Source of the DNA: Nanobdellota archaeon | GTDB taxonomy: Archaea > Nanobdellota > Nanobdellia > Pacearchaeales > GW2011-AR1 | NCBI GenBank assembly: GCA_027858295.1 | Contig: JAQICZ010000063.1 | Coordinates: forward strand, 1-41,501 | Direction: 5' to 3' | Length of the DNA stretch: 41,501 nucleotides | Part shown: one piece after another, positions 32,041 through 39,724 of the stretch | Position numbering within the stretch: position 1 is the first letter of the stretch | How the letters are laid out: each line of letters begins with the position of its first letter | Notes under the pieces: generated by a model | Told to the model about the DNA's origin: nothing | What the model saw: the letters and a program-made list of their open reading frames with translations, nothing else | Databases searched by the model: none | Position numbers and translations under genes: made by a program

Positions 32041-33141
32041 TCAAATTCTTCGACCCAAAGAAACCTTTTGTCTCAAGTTATACATCTCCTCTTGGAAGAA
32101 TGCAACCATAGCCTCAGATTCCAAAACATCCAACAGATTGGCCCTACTTGCACTCAAAAGAACATTAAAATCATTAAAATTACCAATCAACAAATCAACA
32201 TACCGATCCAAAAGATTAGTCTTGCCCAAAATTCTAATCCCCTTCGGAGAAATACTTTTATCATGCAACTCCTCAAAAACCAATCTTGAAATATTCATGG
32301 GCTCAAGCAAGAAATCAAAATCCATAGTCTCCAAAACATTCAGCGCATGAGCATGATTCGCCCCAAAATAATCTCTCAAAATCAAAGACTCTTCCTTCTC
32401 AATACTCCCAGTTAATTCTTTCAATCTCATTTTAACAATTGATCCCTCACGACCCAACTCAATCAAATATCTTTTAACAACCTCAGAAATCCTCTTGATA
32501 ATTTCAACCCTTTGAAGAACTAAACAAACATCTTTAATTGCCGCACTTTTCTCAAATTCCCTAGAATTCAAAGTGTCGAGCAAATCGTCAAAAACATCTC
32601 TCTGCTTTTCAAGAATTTGCAAAGTTTCAGAGGCACGCCTTAAAATCTCACTACTTATCTCAAGCAAATGATATTGATCCCCATAATAAACTGAAATCTT
32701 ATTCTTTCTTTCTGAAACCGCAATAACCAAAGTCTTTGCCTGCTTTGCAGTCCTCTCTCCAGATTTATGTCGAGTTCCAGTTTCCCTTGACGGAACTTCA
32801 ATGTTTGGAAACAACATAGAATTTGCCCTAATAATCCTCTTCCCATCCTTAGATAAAATAATTGCTCCATCCATTTTCGCAAGCTCTACAAGCCTCTGCG
32901 CACTAAACTTCACATCAATCTTAAACCCACCTTCTATAATAGGAAGAGTAAAATCATTCTCAAAAACAACCAAAGCCCCCATCTTAGCACGCAATAAATC
33001 ATCAAGAGCAATTCGGAGGCTCGTACCAGGAGAAACCATTCTAAGAATATCTTCAAAATCTTTCTCCATTTTCCTACCATCATCAGGATTACTAGAAAAA
33101 CTCACAAACATTTCCTCTGTATTTTCATTTTCCTCTGCCAT
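32041..33141 (-). CDS. disA: DisA, diadenylate cyclase with DNA-binding domain
   Basis: Synthesises cyclic di-AMP from two ATP. The 366 residues match full-length DisA. The DAC domain starts VSPGTSLRIALDDLLRAKMGAL and carries MDGAIIL (D91-G92-A93) and GTRHKSGERTAKQ, the RHR motif reading RHK. A long helical linker (about 150-290) and a C-terminal helix-hairpin-helix-like region (ISPKGIRILGKTNLLD) follow. Archaea usually encode DacZ, a different DAC protein, so this bacterial-type DisA suggests transfer. A TTTTATATAAG box 27 bases before the ATG gives it its own promoter. It follows the decarboxylase gene after 94 bases. Confidence 0.93.
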   Translation of the reverse strand: MAEENENTEEMFVSFSSNPDDGRKMEKDFEDILRMVSPGTSLRIALDDLLRAKMGALVVFENDFTLPIIEGGFKIDVKFSAQRLVELAKMDGAIILSKDGKRIIRANSMLFPNIEVPSRETGTRHKSGERTAKQAKTLVIAVSERKNKISVYYGDQYHLLEISSEILRRASETLQILEKQRDVFDDLLDTLNSREFEKSAAIKDVCLVLQRVEIIKRISEVVKRYLIELGREGSIVKMRLKELTGSIEKEESLILRDYFGANHAHALNVLETMDFDFLLEPMNISRLVFEELHDKSISPKGIRILGKTNLLDRYVDLLIGNFNDFNVLLSASRANLLDVLESEAMVAFFQEEMYNLRQKVSLGRRI

Positions 33142-33203
33142 GCAAGAAATAAAGACGTTACTTATATAAAACTTTATTTACAAAAGCACAACAATCACCT
33201 AAA

Positions 33204-33238
33204 CTGTTTACAGTTCACAGTCAACCGCCTACACTTCA
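33204..33238. repeat. heptamer array at the decarboxylase stop
   Basis: Units CTGTTTA, CAGTTCA, CAGTCAA, CCGCCTA and CACTTCA. The last unit overlaps the TGA of the decarboxylase gene (33236-33238). Confidence 0.6.
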
Positions 33239-34270
33239 ATCAACAATCAAAGTCTCAATCATCGGCAAATCACAAAAATTAGTAGTAAAATTATAAGCCC
33301 CAGCATTCAGAAACACCAACTTATCTCCAACCTTCGGTTCTTTCAAATAAACTCTATATCTAAATAAATCCATAGAACAAGGAGTAATCCCCTTAACAGC
33401 ATAAACTTCGCCCTCACCTTTCTCAAGCTCCCCTTCAACAAGCAACTTAACAGGAACAATCACTGCATCCAAATCCGAATTGTAGACAGAGGCATCAACG
33501 ATAATATTCCCCTCATAAATAGCCTTAATATTTGTTTCAAGTTTTACAGCCGGAGCAGAAATAAATCTTCCAGGCTCATTAATTACTTTAACACCATATC
33601 CATTAAGCCAATCACGAAAGCTCCGAATCTTATTATAAATCCCTTCAAACACCTTAACATTAGTATTAGCATAAACACTAGGCAATCCTCCACCCATAAC
33701 CAAATAATCAATCCCCTCTAAAGTTTTCCTATCCAAAACATTCTCAATCTCACGCTTCAAATCCCACTCCGCCATATTCTGCGTCTTACGATGAAAATGA
33801 ACACCAACACCAACAACTCCATGAACATCTTTCAATTCCAAAATTTCATCATTAACAAAATCAGAACCAAACCCAAAAACAAAATGCTTCTCCGTCCTCA
33901 AAGTATTTTCCTTCAACTTCAATCTCAAAAACAAAGTAATGCCCTCAACCTTATTCTCATTCAAATATTTCTTTAACGTCTCTAAATCTTGAACATTATC
34001 AACAACAAAAAACCGAACACCTTCACCAATCAAATAAGAAATCTCTTCATTCTCCCAACCCTGAGAAAGAAACATGATTCTTGACTTATCTTTAATATTC
34101 TTTAACTCATGAACAGAATGAATGCTAAACATAGAACTCGTATTATCTTCCAGAATCCCCGTAACAATTGGATTCGTCTTCGAAGAATAAGAAACAATAT
34201 CAACTAAACTCTCAGCCTTTTCATACTGCTCCAGAACAACCTTCTTAGATAAAATAAATTTAGGCTTCAT
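33236..34270 (-). CDS. PLP-dependent ornithine/arginine decarboxylase-like enzyme
   Basis: A 344-residue fold type III (alanine racemase-like) decarboxylase. PLP lysine K31 lies in SYSSKTNP near the N-terminus. GVGVHFHRKTQ, MGGGLPSVY and NEPGRFISAPA bind the cofactor phosphate. KGITPCSMDLFRY and LVFLNAGAYNFTTNFCDLP supply the cross-subunit cysteine and C-terminal residues. Ornithine, lysine, arginine and carboxynorspermidine decarboxylases all share this layout, and the protein is at the short end. It sits two bases after a 119-residue gene that itself follows deoxyhypusine synthase, so a role in polyamine supply is likely. Confidence 0.82.
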   Translation of the reverse strand: MKPKFILSKKVVLEQYEKAESLVDIVSYSSKTNPIVTGILEDNTSSMFSIHSVHELKNIKDKSRIMFLSQGWENEEISYLIGEGVRFFVVDNVQDLETLKKYLNENKVEGITLFLRLKLKENTLRTEKHFVFGFGSDFVNDEILELKDVHGVVGVGVHFHRKTQNMAEWDLKREIENVLDRKTLEGIDYLVMGGGLPSVYANTNVKVFEGIYNKIRSFRDWLNGYGVKVINEPGRFISAPAVKLETNIKAIYEGNIIVDASVYNSDLDAVIVPVKLLVEGELEKGEGEVYAVKGITPCSMDLFRYRVYLKEPKVGDKLVFLNAGAYNFTTNFCDLPMIETLIVD

Positions 34271-34272
34271 CT

Positions 34273-34632
34273 TTAGTCAACAGTAGACGGTTTACGGTCA
34301 ACCGACTGAACCTCCACAATAAAATCTGTAAAATAAATCACATCATCAACATGAATCGGGAAATTATCAAACTTATTATCCCCTTCTTCCGGAATATCAG
34401 TCACACCCTCACCTTCTAATCTAATCCCATGAAAAATAACTCGAAGCTCCTTAGCTTCTTCATAATCAATTCCTAACTTCATCAAAACACCCTGATAAAA
34501 AAACTGAGTCCTCGGAAACATAGCCTGATTTTCAATTGAATGTTCAATCAAATATTCCTGAACAGCCTCACTAATTTCAAATCTAAATCTCAAATTTCCA
34601 TATCTAATTACTCCAACTTCTTCTGTTTTCAT
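34273..34632 (-). CDS. unknown 119-residue protein in the polyamine/hypusine operon
   Basis: I do not recognise the family. It is soluble, acidic and probably alpha/beta, with VGVIRYGNLRFRFEISEAVQ at the N-terminus and VIFHGIRLEGEGVTDIPEEG in the second half. It overlaps the deoxyhypusine synthase stop by 4 bases (ATGA) and ends 2 bases before the decarboxylase, so all three are co-translated. The last residues (QSVDRKPSTVD) are encoded by a heptamer array (34274-34308), so its C-terminus is probably a recent extension. A role tied to polyamines or hypusine is inferred from position only. Confidence 0.75.
   Translation of the reverse strand: MKTEEVGVIRYGNLRFRFEISEAVQEYLIEHSIENQAMFPRTQFFYQGVLMKLGIDYEEAKELRVIFHGIRLEGEGVTDIPEEGDNKFDNFPIHVDDVIYFTDFIVEVQSVDRKPSTVD
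34274..34308. repeat. heptamer array inside a gene end
   Basis: Units TAGTCAA, CAGTAGA, CGGTTTA, CGGTCAA and CCGACTG cover the last codons and stop of the 119-residue gene. They have the same consensus as the array at 12961. Confidence 0.6.
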
Positions 34633-35618
34633 TTTTGCTCTCCGCCTGTCTTAGCTGACAACTGACGACTGACAACTGATGACCCTTCAAGAAGTCCTTC
34701 TTCTTGAAGTTCTTCTAAAGCAGCAGACATCGCCAAAGGAAACATAATTGTCACATCTCCAATAACAGTCGCAATATCACTCTCATCCTTAACCTTACCC
34801 CAAGACTTCGCCTCTTGAGTCGTCGCACCACTCATCGAACCAGAACTTCTATGCGCAGTCGTCATATAAACAGCATATTCAGCCCCACCATTCAAAAGAG
34901 TCGCCAGAATAGCATGATGCTTTGAAATAGAACCACCAAGGGCAATCACAGCCTTCTTATCATCATAACTTGTTCCAAGAAGAATATTCCCAAAATCCTC
35001 TACAACATCAACAATAAAATCCTTATGCTTCTGTTGGAATAAATACAAATGGAAACCAATTCCTGCATCAGTAATCGCCGGACAGAAAATAGGCACACCC
35101 TTCTTCGCTGCTTGATACAAAATAGAATCCTCATCATTCAACATTAAGCCAAATTCTCTCAGCAATTCAGAAACAGACCATCTTTTCTTTTTAGCATAAC
35201 ATTTTTCCAAAGCACCCAAAATCCAATCTTCAAAAGCCATATACCCTTCAGTGTCAATCATCAAATTACCAACACGATTAATTCCCTTCTCATGAAGTTC
35301 AACATCATCATTGTCAAAAGAACCAACATCAAACTTCTCACCACTAGCTTTCATAATATCTTCCTCAATAGCCCCAGCAGTTGTAACTAAAAAATTCGGA
35401 ATCCCGACCTTAACCAACTGAGCAAAAAAACCACGAAGACCAGATGTCACCATATTAGAAGTAAAAGTCAAAAACACTTTCGCATTATCTTTCTTCATCT
35501 TAACAATAACATCCTTAGCCTTAGCAAGCTCTACACTCTGGAACCCAACTTGCCCAAGTTCCTCTACAAGTTCCGAAACCTTCATGCCTTCATGCCATAC
35601 AAAATCTTTAACTTTCAT
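34629..35618 (-). CDS. dys: deoxyhypusine synthase
   Basis: Transfers the butylamine part of spermidine to a lysine of translation factor aIF5A. About 329 residues from the ATG at 35618 (MKVKDFVWHEGMKVSELV). Hallmarks are TSNMVTSGLRGFFAQL near the NAD site, HEKGINRVGNL, CPAITDAGIG, and the active-site lysine in IALGGSISKHHAILATLL. The track start is a TTG three codons earlier. The last 20 or so residues (GSSVVSRQLSAKTGG) come from a heptamer array and are not conserved family sequence. First gene of a three-gene operon with a polyamine-type decarboxylase. Confidence 0.95.
   Translation of the reverse strand: MKVKDFVWHEGMKVSELVEELGQVGFQSVELAKAKDVIVKMKKDNAKVFLTFTSNMVTSGLRGFFAQLVKVGIPNFLVTTAGAIEEDIMKASGEKFDVGSFDNDDVELHEKGINRVGNLMIDTEGYMAFEDWILGALEKCYAKKKRWSVSELLREFGLMLNDEDSILYQAAKKGVPIFCPAITDAGIGFHLYLFQQKHKDFIVDVVEDFGNILLGTSYDDKKAVIALGGSISKHHAILATLLNGGAEYAVYMTTAHRSSGSMSGATTQEAKSWGKVKDESDIATVIGDVTIMFPLAMSAALEELQEEGLLEGSSVVSRQLSAKTGGEQK
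34654..34681. repeat. heptamer array inside the 3' end of the deoxyhypusine synthase gene
   Basis: Units GCTGACA, ACTGACG, ACTGACA and ACTGATG lie within the coding region and encode part of SSVVSRQLS at the C-terminus. Confidence 0.65.
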
Positions 35619-35828
35619 CTTAATCAATATACTAAATAGAATTTAATTTAAGAAAGTAACGACTAATCTAATTCTTAGGAATTGGAATAGCTTTATCGTT
35701 CACTTTCATAAAAATAGAATCAAACCTTCTTTTTTAAAAGTTACTATTTGAAACAAGTGACAAAAAAGCATGGCTAACGACTAACTGCCAACAGCCAAAA
35801 CCCAATTAAATATTTAGATTGATAACTC

Positions 35829-36130
35829 ACATACAAAATTTCGTTAAATTGTTTTCCAATCAATTTAACCTGATTGGAATTTTGGCTAAACAAAGTTTAT
35901 TTTGTTTTCCCATAAGCCAAAGTGAATGGCTAATACAAAATTTCGTCAAAACTTTGCCCCGACTGATTTACATTGAAAACTTTTCCAAGGGTTTTCAATT
36001 GCCTGTAAATTTGTCCACAAGGGTTTTAACCTGCCTGAAATTTTGGCACCCTAAATAAAATGTAGCGACTAAGACATTTTATTTTCCCATATTCAGGATG
36101 CGAATAGCAATTCCACTTATTAACTAAGCG
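35829..36130. repeat. structured repeat K, two copies, one nested
   Basis: In the 808-base gap upstream of the 63-residue gene. The first copy has GTTAAATTG/CAATTTAAC in place of GTTAAATCG/CGATTTAAC, a paired change, and a second hairpin AACAAAGT/ATTTTGTT. The second (from 35934) has the outer CAAAATTTC/GAAATTTTG arms and CTGCCT bulge. Between them lies another stem of the same design: ATTTACA+TTGAAAAC with GTTTTCAA+TGTAAAT, with TTGCC between the 3' arms. AATAAAATGT/ACATTTTATT and TTTCCCATA follow. Confidence 0.78.
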
Positions 36131-36271
36131 AATGGTGCCTTCTTATGGATCCAGACATGTTAAAACAATACTCGGTTTCAATAAATCTCAATTGCTCCAC
36201 ATTCAATGTTTTCAAACCACCAAGAAATCAAACTCAAACGACCGAACCCGAAGGGTAACATTAACTCAACT

Positions 36272-36350
36272 GAGGCCTAGCTTCCCCTATCGGGTCATCC
36301 CTTGTGGAAGGCCCAGCTTCCCTTATCGGGTCATGCCATTGGTACCTTCT
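36272..36350. repeat. repeat L, copy 2
   Basis: GAGGCCTAGCTTCCCCTATC then GGGTCATCCCTTGTGGAAGG and a second unit ending GCCATTGGTACCTTC. Close to identical to 21484-21564. Confidence 0.75.
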
Positions 36351-36426
36351 GTTACTTGCCCTGCAACCAAAAACATATCCCCTTCCATGCATAAATCTTT
36401 TTAAAACATAATGCTGTTAACAAATT

Positions 36427-36618
36427 ATGAAAAAGGTTTTAAAAATTTTATTAGGATTAATCCTTGCAGCAGGACCACTATACTTCATCCTGCCAGGAAT
36501 GAGTATGGCTTCATGGGGAAGAGCTGCAGTTAATTTAATCAAGGGCGGAATTACAATTATTGTTCCACTTATTGGATTAGCTCTAATTGCTATGGGCTTC
36601 TCAGAATTAAAAGAATAG
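36427..36618 (+). CDS. small two-segment membrane protein, 63 aa
   Basis: A 63-residue protein with two membrane segments (about 5-24 and 39-57) joined by PGMSMASWGRAAVNLIKGG and ending in the acidic SELKE. Similar small proteins are, from memory, common in DPANN archaea, with no known function. TTTTTAAAAC is centred 25 bases before the ATG, giving a leaderless start. It stands alone after a long repeat region. Confidence 0.7.
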   Translation: MKKVLKILLGLILAAGPLYFILPGMSMASWGRAAVNLIKGGITIIVPLIGLALIAMGFSELKE

Positions 36619-36727
36619 ATTTTCAAAATCCACTCTAAATATAATTATTATTTTTATTATTAGCTGTTGCTTTCTATATTTACTTAACAATTAATTACTA
36701 CACCAACAATTTTGATTTGTTTTTGAA

Positions 36728-36841
36728 TTTAGACTAGGCATTTTCTTACGTTGTGTACTTCCCGTACACGAGTAAGGAAATAACGAAGTATAAATCAAAA
36801 ATGCCTTCTCTCTACAATTTATTTTAGTTAGTAGAGGTACT
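36728..36841. repeat. repeat P copy 2 joined to repeat O copy 3
   Basis: P: TTTAGACTAGGCA, then a hairpin with CTTAC/GTAAG and GTGTAC/GTACAC stems (36742-36780), then TAACGAAGTATAAAT. O follows six bases later (36802-36841): TGCCTTCTCT and GTTAGTAGAGGTACT with both internal hairpins missing. The block lies between two convergent genes. Confidence 0.7.
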
Positions 36842-36858
36842 GGCTTGCGGAAACAAAA

Positions 36859-37653
36859 TTATCCAAGAACTATTAATCCACCTTCAATTATTGCCGCAGC
36901 TATTAACAAAGGAATAACAATATAAAAGAAAGTTCTAATTGCCATCTGGAACTCTCTTCTCAAAGCATTATCTTTCATAAACAAAAAAAACGCTGCAAAA
37001 AACACTAAAAAAGCAACTACAATCAAAAATTTACCAATCAACAAATAAAGAGAAGCCATTAATAAAAAAAATACAACTCCAAACCCAAAAATAAAAAATA
37101 CCTGACCATAAATATTCTTAATTTTAAAATATTTCTCAACAAACTTTCCACCCAACCTCAAGCCGATTCCCAATGAAATGAACAAAGCAGGGAGCTCAAA
37201 AATACCATGAGGGAATAATCTCCACAAGGAAATAATCCCACTTTCTGTTACACTTAAACTAGAAGCAAATCCTAAAACAAACCCATTCATGATTCCATTA
37301 AACAAAGGAAATATTCCAAAAAATAATCCGCCTGCAAGCCCCATAAAAGAAGCTCCCACATTATTTTGAAACAAGAACCCCATCATCTTCAAAGCACCAT
37401 AATCCTTAGTCTGCTCAACTAATTGCTGAAAATAAGCCAAAAGCTGCATACTAATCTCTTCCGGCAAAGGAATAAAAAACCCAAGCAAAGCAAAAAAAAC
37501 AAATATCCCAATCATCATGTTAATATGCTTCTTAGAGTCAATCAAATAAGATTTAGCTTCCTTATATCTACGAGCAAGGAACGAGCCCTTCACCAATGAC
37601 TTACTACTAACAACTGACGACTTTTTCACAACCTTCTTCACACTCTTTACCAT
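36859..37653 (-). CDS. SpoIIM (stage II sporulation protein M) family membrane protein
   Basis: 264 residues with about six membrane segments. The family motif LWRLFPHGIFELPALFISLGIGLRLG is complete, preceded by FLFQNNVGASFMGLAGGLFFGIFPLFNGIMNGFVLG. SpoIIM-domain proteins occur widely in archaea that do not sporulate, and their role there is unknown. The basic N-terminus (MVKSVKKVVKKSSVVSSKSL) is partly encoded by a heptamer array (37599-37626). A CTTTTAAAGG box lies about 27 bases upstream. Confidence 0.9.
   Translation of the reverse strand: MVKSVKKVVKKSSVVSSKSLVKGSFLARRYKEAKSYLIDSKKHINMMIGIFVFFALLGFFIPLPEEISMQLLAYFQQLVEQTKDYGALKMMGFLFQNNVGASFMGLAGGLFFGIFPLFNGIMNGFVLGFASSLSVTESGIISLWRLFPHGIFELPALFISLGIGLRLGGKFVEKYFKIKNIYGQVFFIFGFGVVFFLLMASLYLLIGKFLIVVAFLVFFAAFFLFMKDNALRREFQMAIRTFFYIVIPLLIAAAIIEGGLIVLG
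37599..37626. repeat. heptamer array inside the 5' end of the SpoIIM-family gene
   Basis: Units ACTTACT, ACTAACA, ACTGACG and ACTTTTT encode VVKKSSVVSSKS near the N-terminus. Confidence 0.55.
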
Positions 37654-37742
37654 AATAAATACAATTAACTATTTCTTTTAAAGGTTATTAAGAATAATAG
37701 CTCACCCCCAATTTTGGAATTAGTTTTTATCAAGATGCTGTT

Positions 37743-37790
37743 GATTTAATTTTAGTAAATCGTCTGATTGTTAAAATTAAATTAATAGTA
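37743..37790. repeat. hairpin with the loop of repeat P
   Basis: The stem TTTAATTTTA / TAAAATTAAA (37745-37781) carries the loop AAATCGTCTGATT (37757-37769), identical to 20207-20219 although the stem differs completely. It lies just downstream of the rhomboid stop and may act as its terminator. Confidence 0.6.
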
Positions 37791-37813
37791 TATTGGTGAA
37801 AAATAAACCAAAA

Positions 37814-38467
37814 TCACCTGAAGTGTTGTTGAACCATGCGTATCTTATTCGGAAACTTCTTCCTCAACAACAAACCATAAGCAAGACCAGCGATAAGGCC
37901 ACCTAAATGAGCAACATTACCAATAGGAGCACCAGTTCCTAAAGTAATTAACCATAATAATACAAGCATCCCAGGTGCAGCATATTTCATTTTTATAGGA
38001 ATAGGTATGAACATCATATACACTGGCAAATCAGGAGTCAAAAATATAAGCACTCCAATAAGTCCAAACAAAGCCCCACTAGCACCAACGGCAGCAGAAA
38101 CATTAAATACTATATGCAAAATTCCAGCAAACAATCCAGACAAAAGATATAACCAAATATATCTCTTCCTTCCAATAATCTTCTCAACCAAGCTACCAAC
38201 AAAATATAAAGAAATCATATTTACAAATAAATGTAAAAAATTGCCATGCATAAACATACTAGTAATAAAAGTCCAAAAATATCCACTCTCAATACCAATA
38301 CGACTTATTTGTATGAATTGCATCGGGAGAACATTCAAAATAATCAATAACCTAAAAACTATAAAAGCAGTGACATTAATACCAATCAACTTTTTCGTTA
38401 AACTAAGACTTCTCCAAAACGGAAAAATTTCTTTCTTCTTTTTAGGATATATTTGGTGAATTGACAT
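37814..38467 (-). CDS. rhomboid-family intramembrane serine protease
   Basis: 217 residues with six membrane segments. The catalytic serine S130 is in AAVGASGALFGLIG and the histidine H187 in NVAHLGGLIAGLAYG. The H-x-x-x-x-H-x-x-x-N motif of segment 2 is at H74, H79 and N83 (MHGNFLHLFVNM). The protein is expected to cleave other membrane proteins within the bilayer. The basic N-terminus (YPKKKKE) would stay inside. A TTTATTTTTC box lies about 28 bases upstream. It is on the same strand as the TFE and SpoIIM-family genes. Confidence 0.95.
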   Translation of the reverse strand: MSIHQIYPKKKKEIFPFWRSLSLTKKLIGINVTAFIVFRLLIILNVLPMQFIQISRIGIESGYFWTFITSMFMHGNFLHLFVNMISLYFVGSLVEKIIGRKRYIWLYLLSGLFAGILHIVFNVSAAVGASGALFGLIGVLIFLTPDLPVYMMFIPIPIKMKYAAPGMLVLLWLITLGTGAPIGNVAHLGGLIAGLAYGLLLRKKFPNKIRMVQQHFR

Positions 38468-38517
38468 TTTAATAATATTAGTGAATCATCGAAAAATAAA
38501 TTATCGATTTATCTAAC

Positions 38518-39513
38518 TTACTTTCTTTTCTTTTTAACGACTTTTTTATTAGAAGTAGTCTTCCTTGAAACTTTCTTAACTAAATTCTTAAATGTTTTTT
38601 CAACAGAAGATTTCTTTACTGGTCTTTTCTTGACAACTTTCTTTCGATGAATGATTGCATTTGTCGATGCCGCGGACTTTGGCCGTGAGCTTTTAGCAAC
38701 AACCTTCTTCTTAGCAACTTTCTTAACAGCCTTCTTGGCAACTTTCTTTTTAGCAACAACTTTCTTCTTGGCAACTTTCTTAACAGCCTTCTTAGCAACT
38801 TTCTTAGCTACCTTCTTTACAGTCTTCTTTTTAGTAGGATTCTCTTTTTCTTTTAACACCTTTTCTGCTGCCTTTATCTTATCTCTTTCCGCCTTCCTTT
38901 CTTCTCTCTTCTTCTTAGCATCTTCCTTCTTCTTAGCATTTTCTTCTGCTTCTGCCTTTAATCCAACCATCCGTCTCCTATCCTTTTTCTTTTGTTCCTT
39001 AACAACTTCAATCTCAATTTCTGCTAGCTTTTTATCAATCTTTTCTAAATTTTTCTTTAAACCTTTCAATAATACAGAATTATCCTTTGTCGTAAACAAT
39101 TCACCACATTCATCACATGTAAATTCCATTAAAAGTGCTTCATCTTCACTATATTCCAAATTACAATCTTCACAAATATAATATTGCTTTTCTTCACGAC
39201 GATTGATTTGTGTTTCAAATCTCTCTCTCGTTTCCAATAATCTCTTTTTCAAGAACTCTAAACATTTCAAAATTTCAAACTTCCAATAATAGGTATACCA
39301 ACCCTTCTTTTTATCCTTCTTTCTCTCCGAAGAAACAAGCCCATAATCTTCAATTTTGTAAAGAATATTCCTAGTCTGATTAATTGTAATCCCTAACTTT
39401 TTAGCGATATTAAATTCATTTTGATGCTTGTTAGCATATAATAATTCTGCAATTGGTTCACTACCTTTACCTACTGCAAGAACAACAATCTCCTCAAGAA
39501 AATCAATTAACAT
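38518..39513 (-). CDS. tfe: transcription factor E (alpha) with a long lysine-rich tail
   Basis: Archaeal counterpart of TFIIE-alpha, helping RNA polymerase open promoters. The winged helix (about 1-95) includes NEFNIAKKLGITINQTRNILYKIEDYGLV. The zinc ribbon has C114, C117, C133 and C136 (YICEDC...FTCDEC). A coiled coil (about 150-225) follows. The family is usually about 170-190 residues; here about 110 more residues form a tail of KKVAKKAVKKVAKKK repeats, like histone H1 or bacterial HC1-type tails. The tail DNA is itself repetitive, so it probably grew by slippage. It may bind DNA or RNA nonspecifically. Confidence 0.92.
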   Translation of the reverse strand: MLIDFLEEIVVLAVGKGSEPIAELLYANKHQNEFNIAKKLGITINQTRNILYKIEDYGLVSSERKKDKKKGWYTYYWKFEILKCLEFLKKRLLETRERFETQINRREEKQYYICEDCNLEYSEDEALLMEFTCDECGELFTTKDNSVLLKGLKKNLEKIDKKLAEIEIEVVKEQKKKDRRRMVGLKAEAEENAKKKEDAKKKREERKAERDKIKAAEKVLKEKENPTKKKTVKKVAKKVAKKAVKKVAKKKVVAKKKVAKKAVKKVAKKKVVAKSSRPKSAASTNAIIHRKKVVKKRPVKKSSVEKTFKNLVKKVSRKTTSNKKVVKKKRK

Positions 39514-39611
39514 GTTTTATATAAAAAACTCTCAAATAAAAAGCTTTTGTTTTGGATTTCCAGATTTCTGACCAAAAACTCAGACAGTTTTGTTGAAAAA
39601 GCCAACAAAGT

Positions 39612-39724
39612 AGCTGGAAACCTGAGGTTTGAAGCCTAAAAATATTCCGAATTACCTTGTAACTCCTATAAATACTTACCCTGACGAGTCGAGAGATTCT
39701 GGCCTCAAGCATCCAACTTCTAGC
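39612..39724. repeat. second-type heptamer array and small hairpins
   Basis: In the 301-base gap between tfe and the coiled-coil genes. Units AGCTGGA, AACCTGA, GGTTTGA and AGCCTAA run at 39612-39639; GGCCTCA, AGCATCC and AACTTCT, the same style on the other strand, run at 39701-39721. GAGTC-GAGA-GATTC and AACTTCT-AGCAG-AGAAGTT hairpins lie between and after. The ORFs at 39503 and the start of the 39629 ORF are readings of this array. Confidence 0.55.

Noticed and set aside
36132-36404. 90-residue ORF with PSFPYRVIPCGRPSFPYRV repeats
   Set aside because: The peptide repeat is only the two units of repeat L read in frame.
38651-39181. 176-residue plus-strand ORF rich in Phe/Ala/Thr
   Set aside because: It is the antisense of the lysine-rich tail of TFE; AAG/AAA codons read backwards give open Phe/Leu-rich frames.
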